Below are positions 1-9,365 of a DNA stretch of 25,702 nucleotides, in pieces. The notes under the pieces are model-generated. The model saw only the letters and a program-made list of their open reading frames with translations. It was not told the DNA's origin and did no database searches. How positions within the stretch are numbered: position 1 is the stretch's first letter; each line of letters opens with the position of its first letter. The translations under genes were made by a program, and so were the position numbers. This DNA comes from Lingula anatina (lineage: Eukaryota > Brachiopoda > Lingulata > Lingulida > Lingulidae): contig NW_019776118.1 in NCBI RefSeq assembly GCF_001039355.2, positions 80,544 to 106,245 of the forward strand. The letters run 5' to 3'.

Positions 1-23
1 CTTATGCTTTTACTTTCGTCGTT

Positions 24-98
24 GTTACCTGTTGTGCATAATTAAAATTTGATGTTGACTGTGCAGTAAAACACAATGTATTATTGCATCAGAATTGG
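24..98 (+). repeat. Direct repeat, copy 1 (partner at 1004-1084)
   Basis: This stretch starts GTTACCTGTTGTGCAT and runs through an AT-rich stretch to TATTATTGCATCARAATTG. It recurs about 980 bp downstream with a few substitutions and a small indel. Weak similarity continues beyond the clear part, to about 140 and 1127. The second copy begins just after the target duplication of the MITE at 833-991. It is an undescribed dispersed or local duplicate with no coding signal. Confidence 0.7.
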
Positions 99-439
99 TA
101 GTCTCCTATTTTGTGCATTATTGTTTTGTGCTTTTCTTAAGATGTGACTTATGGGCCTGAAAGACCTTTGAGAGGGTCAGTCTGTTAATATCCCTTGGGT
201 ATCACTTAGCTAATTTCTGAGTTATAAAGTCATTTGCCTAATTGATAGACCATTAAAGGAGATTACATAAAGCACACTTGTTGATGTTTCCTTGTAAACT
301 CCCAAAAGTTAAGCTCTCTGCTAGATTAATATTAAGGAAGCAGTGATAATTATGCAGGTTATTATATATATATATAATCAAAGATTAAAAGTTTGAATAG
401 CAGCTTCATTGAAATTATATTTACCTCAGGTTCTGGAGG

Positions 440-650
440 TTATATTTTCACCCCTGTTTGTCTGTCATCAACATAACTCAAAAAGTTATGGACCGATTTT
501 GCTAAAATTTTCAGTAACTGTCAGAATTGGGCCAAAGAGGACAATGATTAGTTTTTAGTGGTGGTCTGGCTCAATAATCAATCAATAATCAACAATAATC
601 AACAATTGCTGCCTTGGCAGAGGTCTGCACTCTCGGTGGTTTTCTAGTTT
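440..650 (+). repeat. Dispersed repeat with partly open reading frame
   Basis: The block opens with a pyrimidine-rich TTTTCACCCCTGTTTGTCTG, continues through AAAAAGTTATGGACCGATTTTG and ends near CTTGGCAGAGGTCTGCACTC. From memory, similar blocks recur in many invertebrate genomes; I could not check this. Short open stretches (for example ALAEVCTLGGFLV at the end) are not enough for a gene. The interior holds a small AATAATCAAC-type tandem repeat at about 571-606. Confidence 0.5.
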
Positions 651-832
651 TGTTATGTTTTCCTTTACAATTTTTTCTCAAACACTTGCATTTGTGACTT
701 TGAACTCTCATCCGCTCGAGGCTCTGCACATTTTCTGTATTTCCACATAAGCACTGTCATCATTTTTCAAATATTGAGACTTTCATCATGTGACTATAGT
801 CTTTCATGGTCCTGAAACTGTAAGCTTATTGA

Positions 833-991
833 AGGGGTGGATTGAGACCATCTTCTGGGTCTTCTTGAAGACAGGTTATTAAGTTTATATTGACTGGTAT
901 CTATTTTTTTCTGTTGGAAGACCATCAAAATGGAGGATGGATCAACATAGATACTGGAATACTGTCAGAAAATATCTCAGGGTCCGCTCCT
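833..991. mobile_element. hAT-like MITE, copy 1 (159 bp)
   Basis: The element starts AGGGGTGGATTGAG and ends GGTCCGCTCCT, imperfect terminal inverted repeats of the AGGGGCGGATC type. It is flanked by CTTATTGA (825-832) and GTTATTGA (992-999), a target-site duplication matching at 7 of 8 positions. It is homologous along its length to the element at 22724-22889, including the shared internal TTTTTTTCTGTTGGAAGA and GAGGATGGATCAACA. There is no transposase frame, so it is non-autonomous. The 8-bp duplication suggests the hAT superfamily. Confidence 0.75.
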
Positions 992-1003
992 GTTATTGAC
1001 CAT

Positions 1004-1084
1004 GTTACCTGTTGTGCATGATTAAAATTCAGTGTTGACTGACTGTGCTATTATAAGCATTATTTATTATTGCATCAAAATTGA
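1004..1084 (+). repeat. Direct repeat, copy 2 (partner at 24-98)
   Basis: Second copy of the repeat described at 24-98. It carries a 4-bp insertion (GACT duplicated) and scattered substitutions relative to copy 1. Confidence 0.7.
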
Positions 1085-1381
1085 CAAAATGACCTTTTTT
1101 TGCATCTTTATTTTCTGTTTTTTGTCTGTACATTTGACAGCTTTGCTGCCTTGTTTATCAGATAAAGATGGCAGATCCTGTTGTATTTTTTGAAGAGAGA
1201 GGAGGCAGAAGGATAAAAAATATGACTTAGCCCAACGATTATTAGATTGTAGATAAAGACATTTTTATTAGGGCAAAAGATCGGAAAATTGCTTGATTTT
1301 GTCTCCTTGTTATTCTTTTTATTGGGAGAAGGGGGTACATGTACCTCCAAAGCTAAGGTTGGAAGACAATTGGCCCAAGTG

Positions 1382-1418
1382 CCCCCCCCCCCACCACACA
1401 CACACACACACACACACC
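1382..1418. repeat. C-tract followed by (CA)n microsatellite
   Basis: A run of C is followed by about a dozen CA units and then a C-rich tail. It is a simple repeat; open frames crossing it on the minus strand are artefacts of the repeat. Confidence 0.9.
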
Positions 1419-1689
1419 TCCCCAAACCCCCACCCCCTTTGGGGCTTTCATTAAATAAGTCAAGATGACAACCACATTTTTAAGTGACTTTGTCAGCATT
1501 TGATTTTCATCAATTAAATCTAAAAGAAATGATGCAGCCAGTTCAAAAATGTCAAACAATTACATCACTCAATGTATGCTGATATAATGCACTGACTTGG
1601 CATAATGTATGTATACTTGTAGACATATCTATTTTTCTTCTACTTAATATGTAAAACAATATTCACATCTGATTATTATTTTTTTCCAG

Positions 1690-1893
1690 ATTAAGGTGAG
1701 CAACAATAACTATGCCATCTCAAAGTGTTATCTGCCAGATGAGAGGACAGTGATATGGACCTATATTATAGGGGGTGTTGCAATAGCATGCTGGCTCATT
1801 ATTTCATATGGAAGAGGGATGAAGTTTTATTTCTCAAAGAGAGATCTCATAGGCAGAGGCAGAAAGGACAGTGAAATTTCCTACAGTGACTAG
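1690..1893 (+). CDS. Last coding exon of an unidentified membrane protein (partial)
   Basis: A long T-rich tract ending CCAG (AG at 1688-1689) is followed by 67 open codons and a TAG stop. The peptide has a lone Cys in CYLPDERTV, a hydrophobic membrane segment of about 20 residues (TVIWTYIIGGVAIACWLIIS), then a basic stretch (YGRGMKFYFSKRD) and a polar tail ending DSEISYSD. By the positive-inside rule the tail is cytoplasmic, as in a type I protein or the last helix of a multi-pass protein. The entry phase would be 0. I do not recognise the family; upstream exons lie outside the window or were missed. The first in-frame GTG at 1696 is not a start. Confidence 0.6.
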   Translation: MKVSNNNYAISKCYLPDERTVIWTYIIGGVAIACWLIISYGRGMKFYFSKRDLIGRGRKDSEISYSD

Positions 1894-3731
1894 TATGTTT
1901 TTTAGTGATTTTATTTGTTATATGGCACGGGGGTGGGGGATCATCAGCAGGTACATGCCTTTCCATTAGTTTCTTAGGTACACCTTAACACCTACAAAAT
2001 TAAATTAAATATAACTTTCAAAACGAGACAAAATGAAGCAATTTTTCTATCCCTATGCCCAATCTATCACCTCCAGTTCTAATTACAGTCTTCCACTGCT
2101 GTATATTTGCCTGGTTCCAATAAGCCTTTTTTGTACCAATGTCCTGAATCTATAACTGAGAGGTTTGCATAACAAATCATACTTATTGTTCTAAAAAAGC
2201 TAATGACATAAGAAAATAAAATATTTTGTTATTACTGATTCAACTGTCATTTTTTGACAACTGAATCTTAGGCATTTTTTGTCTGTTACACAATATTAAA
2301 TTTCATCAGAGGTTGAGAGGGGACATTATGAGATAAATTGAAATAATGTCTTTTGTAGCTATTTTTACATTTAGACACTATTTTGTCTGTGTAATTATAT
2401 TGTGATTACTGTGTCTGATCATGTTGCAGTCACAGTTTGAGGTGCCAAACCATATTTTCATTTTTCTTAAATTTTCTTAGTAGAATTGTTTCTTTAAAAA
2501 TGGGCCTCTTAAAAAATGGGGTTATTTTGATGTGAAAGATAATGATTTTTTTTTTTTTTTTTTTTTTGCAAGTGCCAAACCATATTATTGTTTTACTTCA
2601 AATTTGCAGAGTGGCTTTGTATGCTAATAAGGCAGGTTCCTTTCAGAAATCGGCATGTTGGAGTATTTTTTGAATGTTATTGATTTTAAGGGGGTTTGTT
2701 TTAATTTTGCATGTATTTTGACGACATTGGCCCTTGGGTGCTAGAACGTGTGCTTTTTACTTTATATTTGTTCAGTGGCTTTGTTTTTGAAAGGACCCTT
2801 TTTAGACGATAGTAAAGACTGACTTTTAACACACTTAAACCATCAGTAAAAAGGTGAAAACTTTGATTCCCGATTCCTTTGATTCACTGAACTGGTCTAT
2901 TTGTTTTAACTCAATGGTGACACAGACGCCTTCTCAGTTTAACATTTTCCCTTGACTTTCAATGCATGGCAATGCAGTGCCATAATATCTGTTTATTTTC
3001 CCATTTGGTCATTTTGAGGACGGTGGGGTTTGAGAAACGAATTCTTAAAACACCTGTCTGGCCATTTTTGTGAATGACAGAAAGTTACGAATGAATAGAA
3101 CGTGGATTGACTATAATTCATATAAACCATTTCTATCAAACAAAGTCGACATGCCAAGGCATAAACCAAACTAAACAAACCCTCATCATTAAATAAAAAG
3201 CATTAAAACTTCACTTCCTTCAAATTTCTGGTCGTAAATAGACCTAATTTAAAGACCTGGACGGACGGATATCCGTGTAAAAACTTTGCATAACATGTAG
3301 TCCTAACACATGAAATGGACATAAACCAGGAGAGAGAGAGAGCGTGGAAGTTGGAAATCTTGCTGACGTGTAACATGACAACGCGTTAAAGGCACTGAAA
3401 TTATTGTTTTATTTAAGTGTGTACAGATGGAAATACAAATGGAAAACTCAGTTAATTTAAGGCCCACTTGCGGTATTAGTCGGTTCATACCTTAGCAAGT
3501 ATTTAATCTACTTGCAATTTCAATGAACTACAGGTACTGAGAACTGAACAAAGCATTTTAGAATCCAACAAAAGTGCAAGTATAAAGCCTAAATAAAAGT
3601 TACATAGTTTTACTCCAGTCCACGGAGGCTGCATTGAAGGTTATAAATTTCTAGTATTTAACATGTCTATATTGGGAAAGGTATATATCGTGGAAATTTA
3701 ATTTTGCCAAAGACAATTTCTGGAGAGTTCA
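1894..3731. other. Intergenic / 3'-UTR region, no gene seen
   Basis: After the stop at 1893 comes AT-rich sequence with no supportable exon. It holds a small internal duplication (GTGCCAAACCATATT at about 2442 and 2573), a poly-T tract at 2546-2567, and a TTAAAGGCACTG motif at 3386 resembling repeat termini elsewhere in the window. On the minus strand AATAAA at 3408-3413 could serve the acyltransferase copy at 3732-5226. Short open frames here look like chance. Confidence 0.5.
2215..2220 (+). terminator. Candidate polyadenylation signal AATAAA
   Basis: A canonical AATAAA lies 322 bp after the stop codon of the exon at 1690-1893 and is followed by T-rich DNA. It is a plausible 3' end for that transcript, but such hexamers are common in AT-rich sequence. 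Confidence 0.35.
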
Positions 3732-5226
3732 TCATCGTACGTAACGCAAAATTCTGCTGAAGCGTATGAACCCGCATACCCTAGGCGTAGAAGGCATACC
3801 GATGCGTCTATGAAACGAACTGGCAGGGAGGTTTGCGGCCACAGAAGATAAAGTGCACATATTTCTTCTGGAAGCTTCCTTCATCAGCTGAACGGTCATA
3901 TTAGCATACTTGTGCGCGTTTTCGGTGGACGTCCAGTTGGTGGCGTAGTCAAGGTTATACAGAAACCGCCCACGGAACTTGCGCAAGTAATGCACGAATG
4001 GCGTGTGTAGGTCCTGCATGGCCGTAGAACTGACGACTTTGGTGACCTTCACATGCTTATCCTCCGCTGGAAATACCAGGTCGTAGTCCCCGATGTTGGA
4101 TGTTTCATACTCGTTTTCAGCTACTTTGTTTGCCATTATCTTCTTGACGGTTTTGTCAGAGAATAATCTTAGCATCGCACGGTACTCTTGAAGAAGTCCG
4201 CCATTGTCCAATACGGCGTGGATTTCTTTGGTGGCTCGTACAGCCAGCGGCCAGAACTGGTCACTTGTATCAGCTGGAGTGTTCAAGGCGAGTTCGTGGA
4301 CACTAATAAAGCACCCCAGGGTGTTGCTCATGTCTGTTGGGACATACCGGCGCAAGGTAACGGCGTGCGTAGAATGAAAGGTCATAGAGAGTGGGGTGGC
4401 GCCTTCATTGATCAGTCGAGACATTGCAATGTTGGCGGCTGATAAGAGCATGCCTTCCACAGTGGAACCATGCTCTCTGCACTTGAACAAAAGGTTCTCC
4501 GTCTCAGGCACTGACAACTCCAAAGGAATAACCCTCATGCGGCCCATGTCGCCTTCAGCTAGTTGCGGTGCTGGAAATTTCTTCAAGAACAAATTCTCAT
4601 GAGGAAACATATTATGATAGATCATTTTTCCAACCTGAAGATAGTCTTTCAAACGGAACTTTATGCTTTCTTTTGGAAGTAAGTGCTCTATAGTTGGATG
4701 CTGTATCTCCACTTATTACTGCATTCAAAATGTGGACGAGACGAGTAAGCATGATGATGTTTGACTTCCCATCTGTAATACAATGATGCAGCACGAACAT
4801 GAGGATATTGGCATGCCCAAACTCGCTGTCCTCACCGCCTTCGTTCTTGCCCGTTGAGTGAGGTAGGCGCAAAAACTTGACCTTCCACAGAGGCCCGTTG
4901 ACACTATCAAACCTTACTTGAAGCAAGTTTTCATGGACATCCTTCCAGTCGTCAGGTTTGCTCAAATTTTGAGCTTCAAAGTCGACGTGAGGTTCCTCCA
5001 TGAACTTGAAATGCCTTTTGCCCTCCTGTTGCACTACTCGTAGTCTAAGCGTTGGAAAATTCTTCTGAAGCAGAGTTAGAGAGCGCTCCCACGTGGCATC
5101 TGGCAAATGAGTCTTCGTGTTGACCCACACGCTAAATACGTTGGTGATGTTGCCGTTCTCGTGCATGACATTCATTGCGTTTTCTGTTCGACCAAGAGGA
5201 CGGAGTATGGTAGCTTGGGATGCCAT
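3732..5226 (-). pseudogene. Acyltransferase-like copy C, broken by a 26-bp deletion
   Basis: This copy is homologous over its full length to the intact genes at 7807-9336 and 12229-13755. Its N-terminal half starts at the ATG 5224-5226, begins MASQATILRPLGR and keeps HHCITDG at residues 147-153. Near 4699-4704 it lacks 26 bp that both sister copies have (the part coding about VEENDITTL in them). The first frame therefore runs on to a stop at 4612, giving a 204-aa truncated product. The rest of the protein stays open in another frame from 4712 to the normal stop at 3732, keeping SNIGDYDLVFPAEDKHVKV and the basic tail. No other stop or shift is seen, so the break looks recent, or it could be a polymorphism or an assembly error. 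A start at 4712 would use GTG and is not credible. Confidence 0.85.
4699..4704 (-). other. Deletion junction in acyltransferase copy C
   Basis: On the minus strand the sequence passes directly from GGAGATACA to the bases that precede CCAACTATAGAGCA. The intact copy at 7807-9336 has 26 additional bases between the equivalent positions. Since 26 is not a multiple of 3, the frame shifts. Confidence 0.8.
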
Positions 5227-6400
5227 GCTGGCGGTTGGTGGAAAGATGTATTAGTCAGTGATTAGCACAGGTACCTGAAAATGTTTTTGAAATTGTTTTT
5301 GCTAATTTACTCTATAAAATGCGTTTCACGAATGCATATGTACGACAGATTTCAATTCATTTTATGGCATGGAAAAGTTTCTTCCTAATACCAATACAAG
5401 GTTTGATGGCTAGTCGTTCTTGGTGTAAAAATGTGGTATGCATACGTATAAGTTGTTCACCATTTGCTGGCGACATAAGTGACTTTCTGATAACTATAGA
5501 AGATATTTTAGAAAATGAAAGCGTGAAATCCTCGAATAAAACTCCCCCATCAAATATTTGAACCCCGCCTCTTCTCGCCGTGAACTCTTGATCAATGCCC
5601 CCCCCCCTCCCTTACATTCTTGATCTGAAGTAGATGATGGTACCTTGGTGTCGCAGCTTTAAGGCATGCATACGACCATCTTGATTGATATAACATTAAT
5701 AGCCATGTGTTCCCATGGGCCTCCCTACATAAGAAGGTAGTTTCGTGACGTCGGTGCGGGTAAGAATTTCTCTTATGTTATGAAGAAGCTTATGAATTCA
5801 TAAACCCCGAGTTGCCTCGCACTCCTCCCAAAAGGAAAAAAATCTCTGTATTCCCAAGATTTAATTGGTTCTGCCATTCAATATCTAAAGTTTTAAAAAA
5901 AAAGGCAAATCGGTTCCTGCGATTTCTCTTCTAAAACCATTTCTACGTGGCCCAACAAGTGCCTTGAAGCAATGTTTGATAAGCAGCCATCCGGCTATTA
6001 AGTCGTGAATTGTCTAGATGCTGCTTCAACATTGCAGATTTACCCTTAGGTTTTAAGTGCATAATACATTAACAAGTTACTTTAACTGTTTTAATTATTT
6101 TACCTGTTCTTCACGGTTCTATACGCCACTGAGAAGTCTGGGTCTCCCAATGTTCTAGATAATGTCCTTGGACCCAGTTATTGGCCTGGGGTAATGTCAC
6201 CCCGGACTCCCAGTTCATCCAGGATTATTGACTCAGTGAGTGTAAAAACACTGATGAGGTTGACAACGTCGTAGCCTTCTTAACCGGGGCAATGCACTGT
6301 CTGTCTGATACTGTAATCTCAATTTTAAGGGATAGGCCTGGCACCCATCGAATATGAGAGAAAGAAAGGGGGAGGGGGAGAATTTACAATTTTTTCAATA
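5227..6400 (-). repeat. Upstream half of duplicated unit, copy C
   Basis: The sequence upstream of copy C is recognisably homologous to 9337-10450 upstream of copy B. Shared blocks include GTGACGTC followed by RGTGCG, CACTTATTGGGCCAC-like stretches, GGGGCAATG near the far end and a GA-rich tract at about 6355-6385. The duplicated unit therefore carries the upstream regulatory DNA and not only the coding exon. Confidence 0.7.
5275..6103 (-). other. Predicted 5'-UTR intron of copy C (829 bp)
   Basis: On the minus strand the donor is CAG|GTAAAA at 6104/6103 and the acceptor is CATTTTCAG|G at 5275/5274, leaving 48 nt of leader before the ATG. The equivalent donor and acceptor are present at similar spacing in the copy at 7807-9336 (819 bp) and, less surely, in the copy at 12229-13755 (849 bp). 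Inferred from comparison; no transcript evidence. Confidence 0.45.
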
Positions 6401-7806
6401 AGTGTTATGTACTTTTGGAGTATGCATCAGTCTATAAAGTTACCAAATACAACGTCCGGACCCCATAAAAACTGTGGTGAATTTTGTTTATTTGCAAAAA
6501 GTTAGAAGAAAAATTTCAAAAAAATTAACGTACAACTTATATAAGTGAAGAATGAAAAAGACGATTTTTGTAAGATTTAAGTTTGGTGTATCAAAATATA
6601 CCAATGTTTCGTTTTTGAAGTTAACACCAACTATATCGTCCGAATTTTGCTTTGCGTGAGGAAAGGGGGTTGTCTGTATTATATACTATTTACTGAATAA
6701 AACATGTAGAACTACATGGATAAACCAGGAAAGAGCGCAAGGGTAGGAATTGCTCTTTCATTGAAGCCTCATCATGCATTAAACACCTTTATAAGAATCC
6801 TTTTTATTTTTTATGTAAAGAGATGAAATCTTAAGCGGAGACAGGGTTAACGTTTACTGGCTGCGATCTCACTCGTGTGAGGGTCCTTTTTACTTGTGAG
6901 GAAACCTTTTTATGACCACCCTACCCCCACAATACCTTTAATAACCCTTAAAAATAAAACCCCATAAGTTGGGCACATTGGGATCTCATCTTTGGATAAC
7001 AAATTCTTTAAAACTGCTACGGTGATTCCCGGGTTCTATGTTTTAGGATCTGCACAAGGAAAAAAATGAAACAACTCCATGTTGCAACTTCAACAGAATA
7101 TATTTTTTTGCTAAACGAAAAGTTACATTGTACAAGCATGGTCATATCCAAGCCTCAAACCAGACCTCTCTAGTCTCTTTCCTAGTCTCCCCCTTGAGAT
7201 ATAAGTTAACATATTTTTATGCTTAACTTTATCAATCAAATTGTCAAGCACATAACTTATAAACTGATTGGTTTCTTCAGACACAAGTCCACCCCCTCAT
7301 GGTGGGCACTCCCAATTATTCCATGTAATCAAGCCGCATGATGAACAAAGGCCGTCAAAGTTTGACCTGCTAGATGTGAAATATTACCTGAAGCTACTTG
7401 TACATCTTAGCTTCCCAAGTGTGAAAAAAAATCAGACAAAGGAAGACTGATTGAATTAATACCATGTATGAAAAAATTTAATATATTGATTACAGCCTTT
7501 TTAATATTGGTCCCTGGCAATCGGCTCATATTGTATCAAGTATTTTACCAATTGAACTTTCAATTAACAACAGCTACGTGGGGTGTTATATGGCACTATC
7601 CGTTTTTTTTTCTTTTAATTATTGGTACGATATATAAGTAAAAAGCACATGTAGTATCCCCTACCTCCCCCTCCTCTGAGTCTTGTTCCAATCACGGGAA
7701 TGCTAATTAAAATTTTCTAGCAGTTGATTAGTTATATTAGGGAATGTACTCAAATAATGTCGAAACCTTGGTCTGTTAAAGAGAAGCACAATTTATGCAG
7801 AGTTCC
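6401..7806. other. Spacer between array copies C and B
   Basis: AT-rich DNA with no firm gene. The only stretch that reads like protein is the possible exon at 7281-7450 (+). I see no canonical polyadenylation hexamer close to the 3' end of copy B. Confidence 0.5.
7281..7450 (+). CDS. Possible terminal exon, unidentified (weak)
   Basis: A 3' splice-like site TTGGTTTCTTCAG ends at 7280 and is followed by 55 open codons and a TGA stop at 7448-7450. The peptide contains HSQLFHVIKPHDEQRPSKF and then DLLDVKYYLKLLVHLSF, with a more protein-like composition than neighbouring chance frames. There is no upstream exon I can join to it and no family I recognise. It lies between two minus-strand genes, so it could equally be a chance frame or a relic. 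Confidence 0.18.
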
Positions 7807-9336
7807 TCATCGTGCGTAACACAGAATTCTGCTGAAGCGTATGAGCCCTCGCACACTGGGAGTAGCCTTGGAAGACATACCGATACGTCTTTGTAACAAA
7901 CTAGCGGGGAGGTTAGAGTCCATACAGGATGACGTGCACATGTTTCTTTTGGAAGCTTCCTTCATCAGCTGAACGGTCATATTAGCATACTTGTGCGCGT
8001 TTTCGGTGGACGTCCAGTTAGTGGCGTAGTCAAGGTTATACAGAAACCGCCCACGGAACTTGCGCAAGTAATGCACGAATGGCGTGTGTAGGTCCTGCAT
8101 GGCCGTAGAACTGACGATCTTGGTGACCTTCACATGCTTATCCTCCGCTGGAAATACCAAGTCGTAGTCCCCGATGTTGGATGCTTCGTACTCGTTATCG
8201 CACATCTTCGTCGTAAGAATCTTCTTGACGTTTTCGTCAGAGAATAATTTTAGGATCACACGGTACTCTTGAAGATATCTACCATCGTCCAAAACGTCGT
8301 GGATGTTCTTGGTGACCTGCGCGGCAAGCGGCCAGAAATGGTCACTTGTATCAGCTGGAGTGGTCATGACGACTTGGTGAAGGCCTATAAAACATCCCAG
8401 GGTGTTGCTCAAGTCCGTTGGAACATACCGGCGCAAGGTAACGGCATGCGTAGAGTGGAATGTCATAGAACTTGGGGTGGCGCCTTCGTTGATCAGACGT
8501 GACATTGCAATGTTGGCAGCAGACAAAAACATACCGTTGACGGTTGAACCGTGTTCCTTACATTTGACCAAAAGGTTCTCCGTTTCACGCTCTGTCAGCT
8601 CCAAAGGAATAACCCTCATGCGGCCCGTGTCGCCTTCGGTAAGTTGCGGGGCTGGAAATTTCTTCAAGAACAAGTTCTTATGGGGAAACATATTATGGTA
8701 GATAGTTTTTCCAAGCTCTAGGTAATCCTTCAAACGAAACTTCAAATTTTCTTCTGGAATTAGGTGCTCTATCGTTGGTTTCAGGGTAGTGATATCATTT
8801 TCCTCTACTGTCTCTCCACTTAATACAGCGTTGAGAATATGGACAAGGCGAGACAACATGATGATGTTTGACTTCCCATCTGTAATACAATGATGGAAAA
8901 CGAACATTAGGATATTGGCATGGCCAAACTCCCTGTCCCCGCCGCCTTCGTTCTTGTCCGATACTTGAGGTAGACGCAAAAATCTGGCCTTCCACAGAGG
9001 ACCTTTGTCAGTATCAAACCTTACTTGCAGCAAGTTCTCATACAGATCCTTCCAATTGTCAGGTTTGCTCAAATTTTGAGCTTCGAAGTCGACGTGAGGA
9101 TCTTCCATGAACTTGAAATGCCTTTTGCCATCCTGCTGCACCACTCGCAGTCGCAGCGTTGGAAAATTCTTCTGAAGCAGAATCAATGAGCGCTCCCATG
9201 TGTCATCTGGCACGTGAGTCTTTGTGTTGATCCACACGCCAAACACGTTGGTTGTATTGCCGTGCTCATGCATGACATTCATAACGTTTTCTATACGACC
9301 AAGCGGACGGAGTATGGTGTCGGCTGGAGGTGCCAT
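7807..9336 (-). CDS. HHxxxDG acyltransferase-like protein, copy B (intact, 509 aa)
   Basis: The gene has one coding exon of 509 codons, with the ATG in good context (GTCAGCATGG). The protein starts with LRPLGRIEN, as in PapA5 / alcohol-acetyltransferase-like enzymes. It has GPLWKARFLRL near residues 112-122 and the catalytic HHCITDG at 148-154, where the second His is the expected general base. A C-terminal lobe holds TSNIGDYDLVFPAE-like sequence, in the place of the SNxG motif of related folds, and the end is a basic amphipathic tail. By family knowledge the HxxxD fold transfers an acyl group from CoA or a carrier to an alcohol or amine; the substrate here is unknown. There is no signal peptide or membrane helix. 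The coding exon is visibly richer in G+C than its flanks. It is the middle copy of three in tandem and may be transcribed with a 5'-UTR exon from about 10185 upward. Confidence 0.85.
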   Translation of the reverse strand: MAPPADTILRPLGRIENVMNVMHEHGNTTNVFGVWINTKTHVPDDTWERSLILLQKNFPTLRLRVVQQDGKRHFKFMEDPHVDFEAQNLSKPDNWKDLYENLLQVRFDTDKGPLWKARFLRLPQVSDKNEGGGDREFGHANILMFVFHHCITDGKSNIIMLSRLVHILNAVLSGETVEENDITTLKPTIEHLIPEENLKFRLKDYLELGKTIYHNMFPHKNLFLKKFPAPQLTEGDTGRMRVIPLELTERETENLLVKCKEHGSTVNGMFLSAANIAMSRLINEGATPSSMTFHSTHAVTLRRYVPTDLSNTLGCFIGLHQVVMTTPADTSDHFWPLAAQVTKNIHDVLDDGRYLQEYRVILKLFSDENVKKILTTKMCDNEYEASNIGDYDLVFPAEDKHVKVTKIVSSTAMQDLHTPFVHYLRKFRGRFLYNLDYATNWTSTENAHKYANMTVQLMKEASKRNMCTSSCMDSNLPASLLQRRIGMSSKATPSVRGLIRFSRILCYAR

Positions 9337-9365
9337 GCTGACAGGTTGTGCAATAGTACAGGTGC

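Larger units (their letters stand above)
1..1689. other. Presumed intron / non-coding left edge with repeats
   Basis: This precedes the 3' splice site at 1688-1689, so most of it is probably the last intron of the gene whose terminal exon is 1690-1893. It holds the paired direct repeats, the dispersed repeat at 440-650, a short (AT)n tract near 361-376, the MITE at 833-991 and the C/CA microsatellite. I see no other exon in it. Confidence 0.5.

Noticed and set aside
4188-4602. Plus-strand frames across acyltransferase copy C (and likewise 8269-8701, 12415-13184)
   Set aside because: They are shadows of the minus-strand coding exon; equivalent frames recur in each copy because the genes are homologous.
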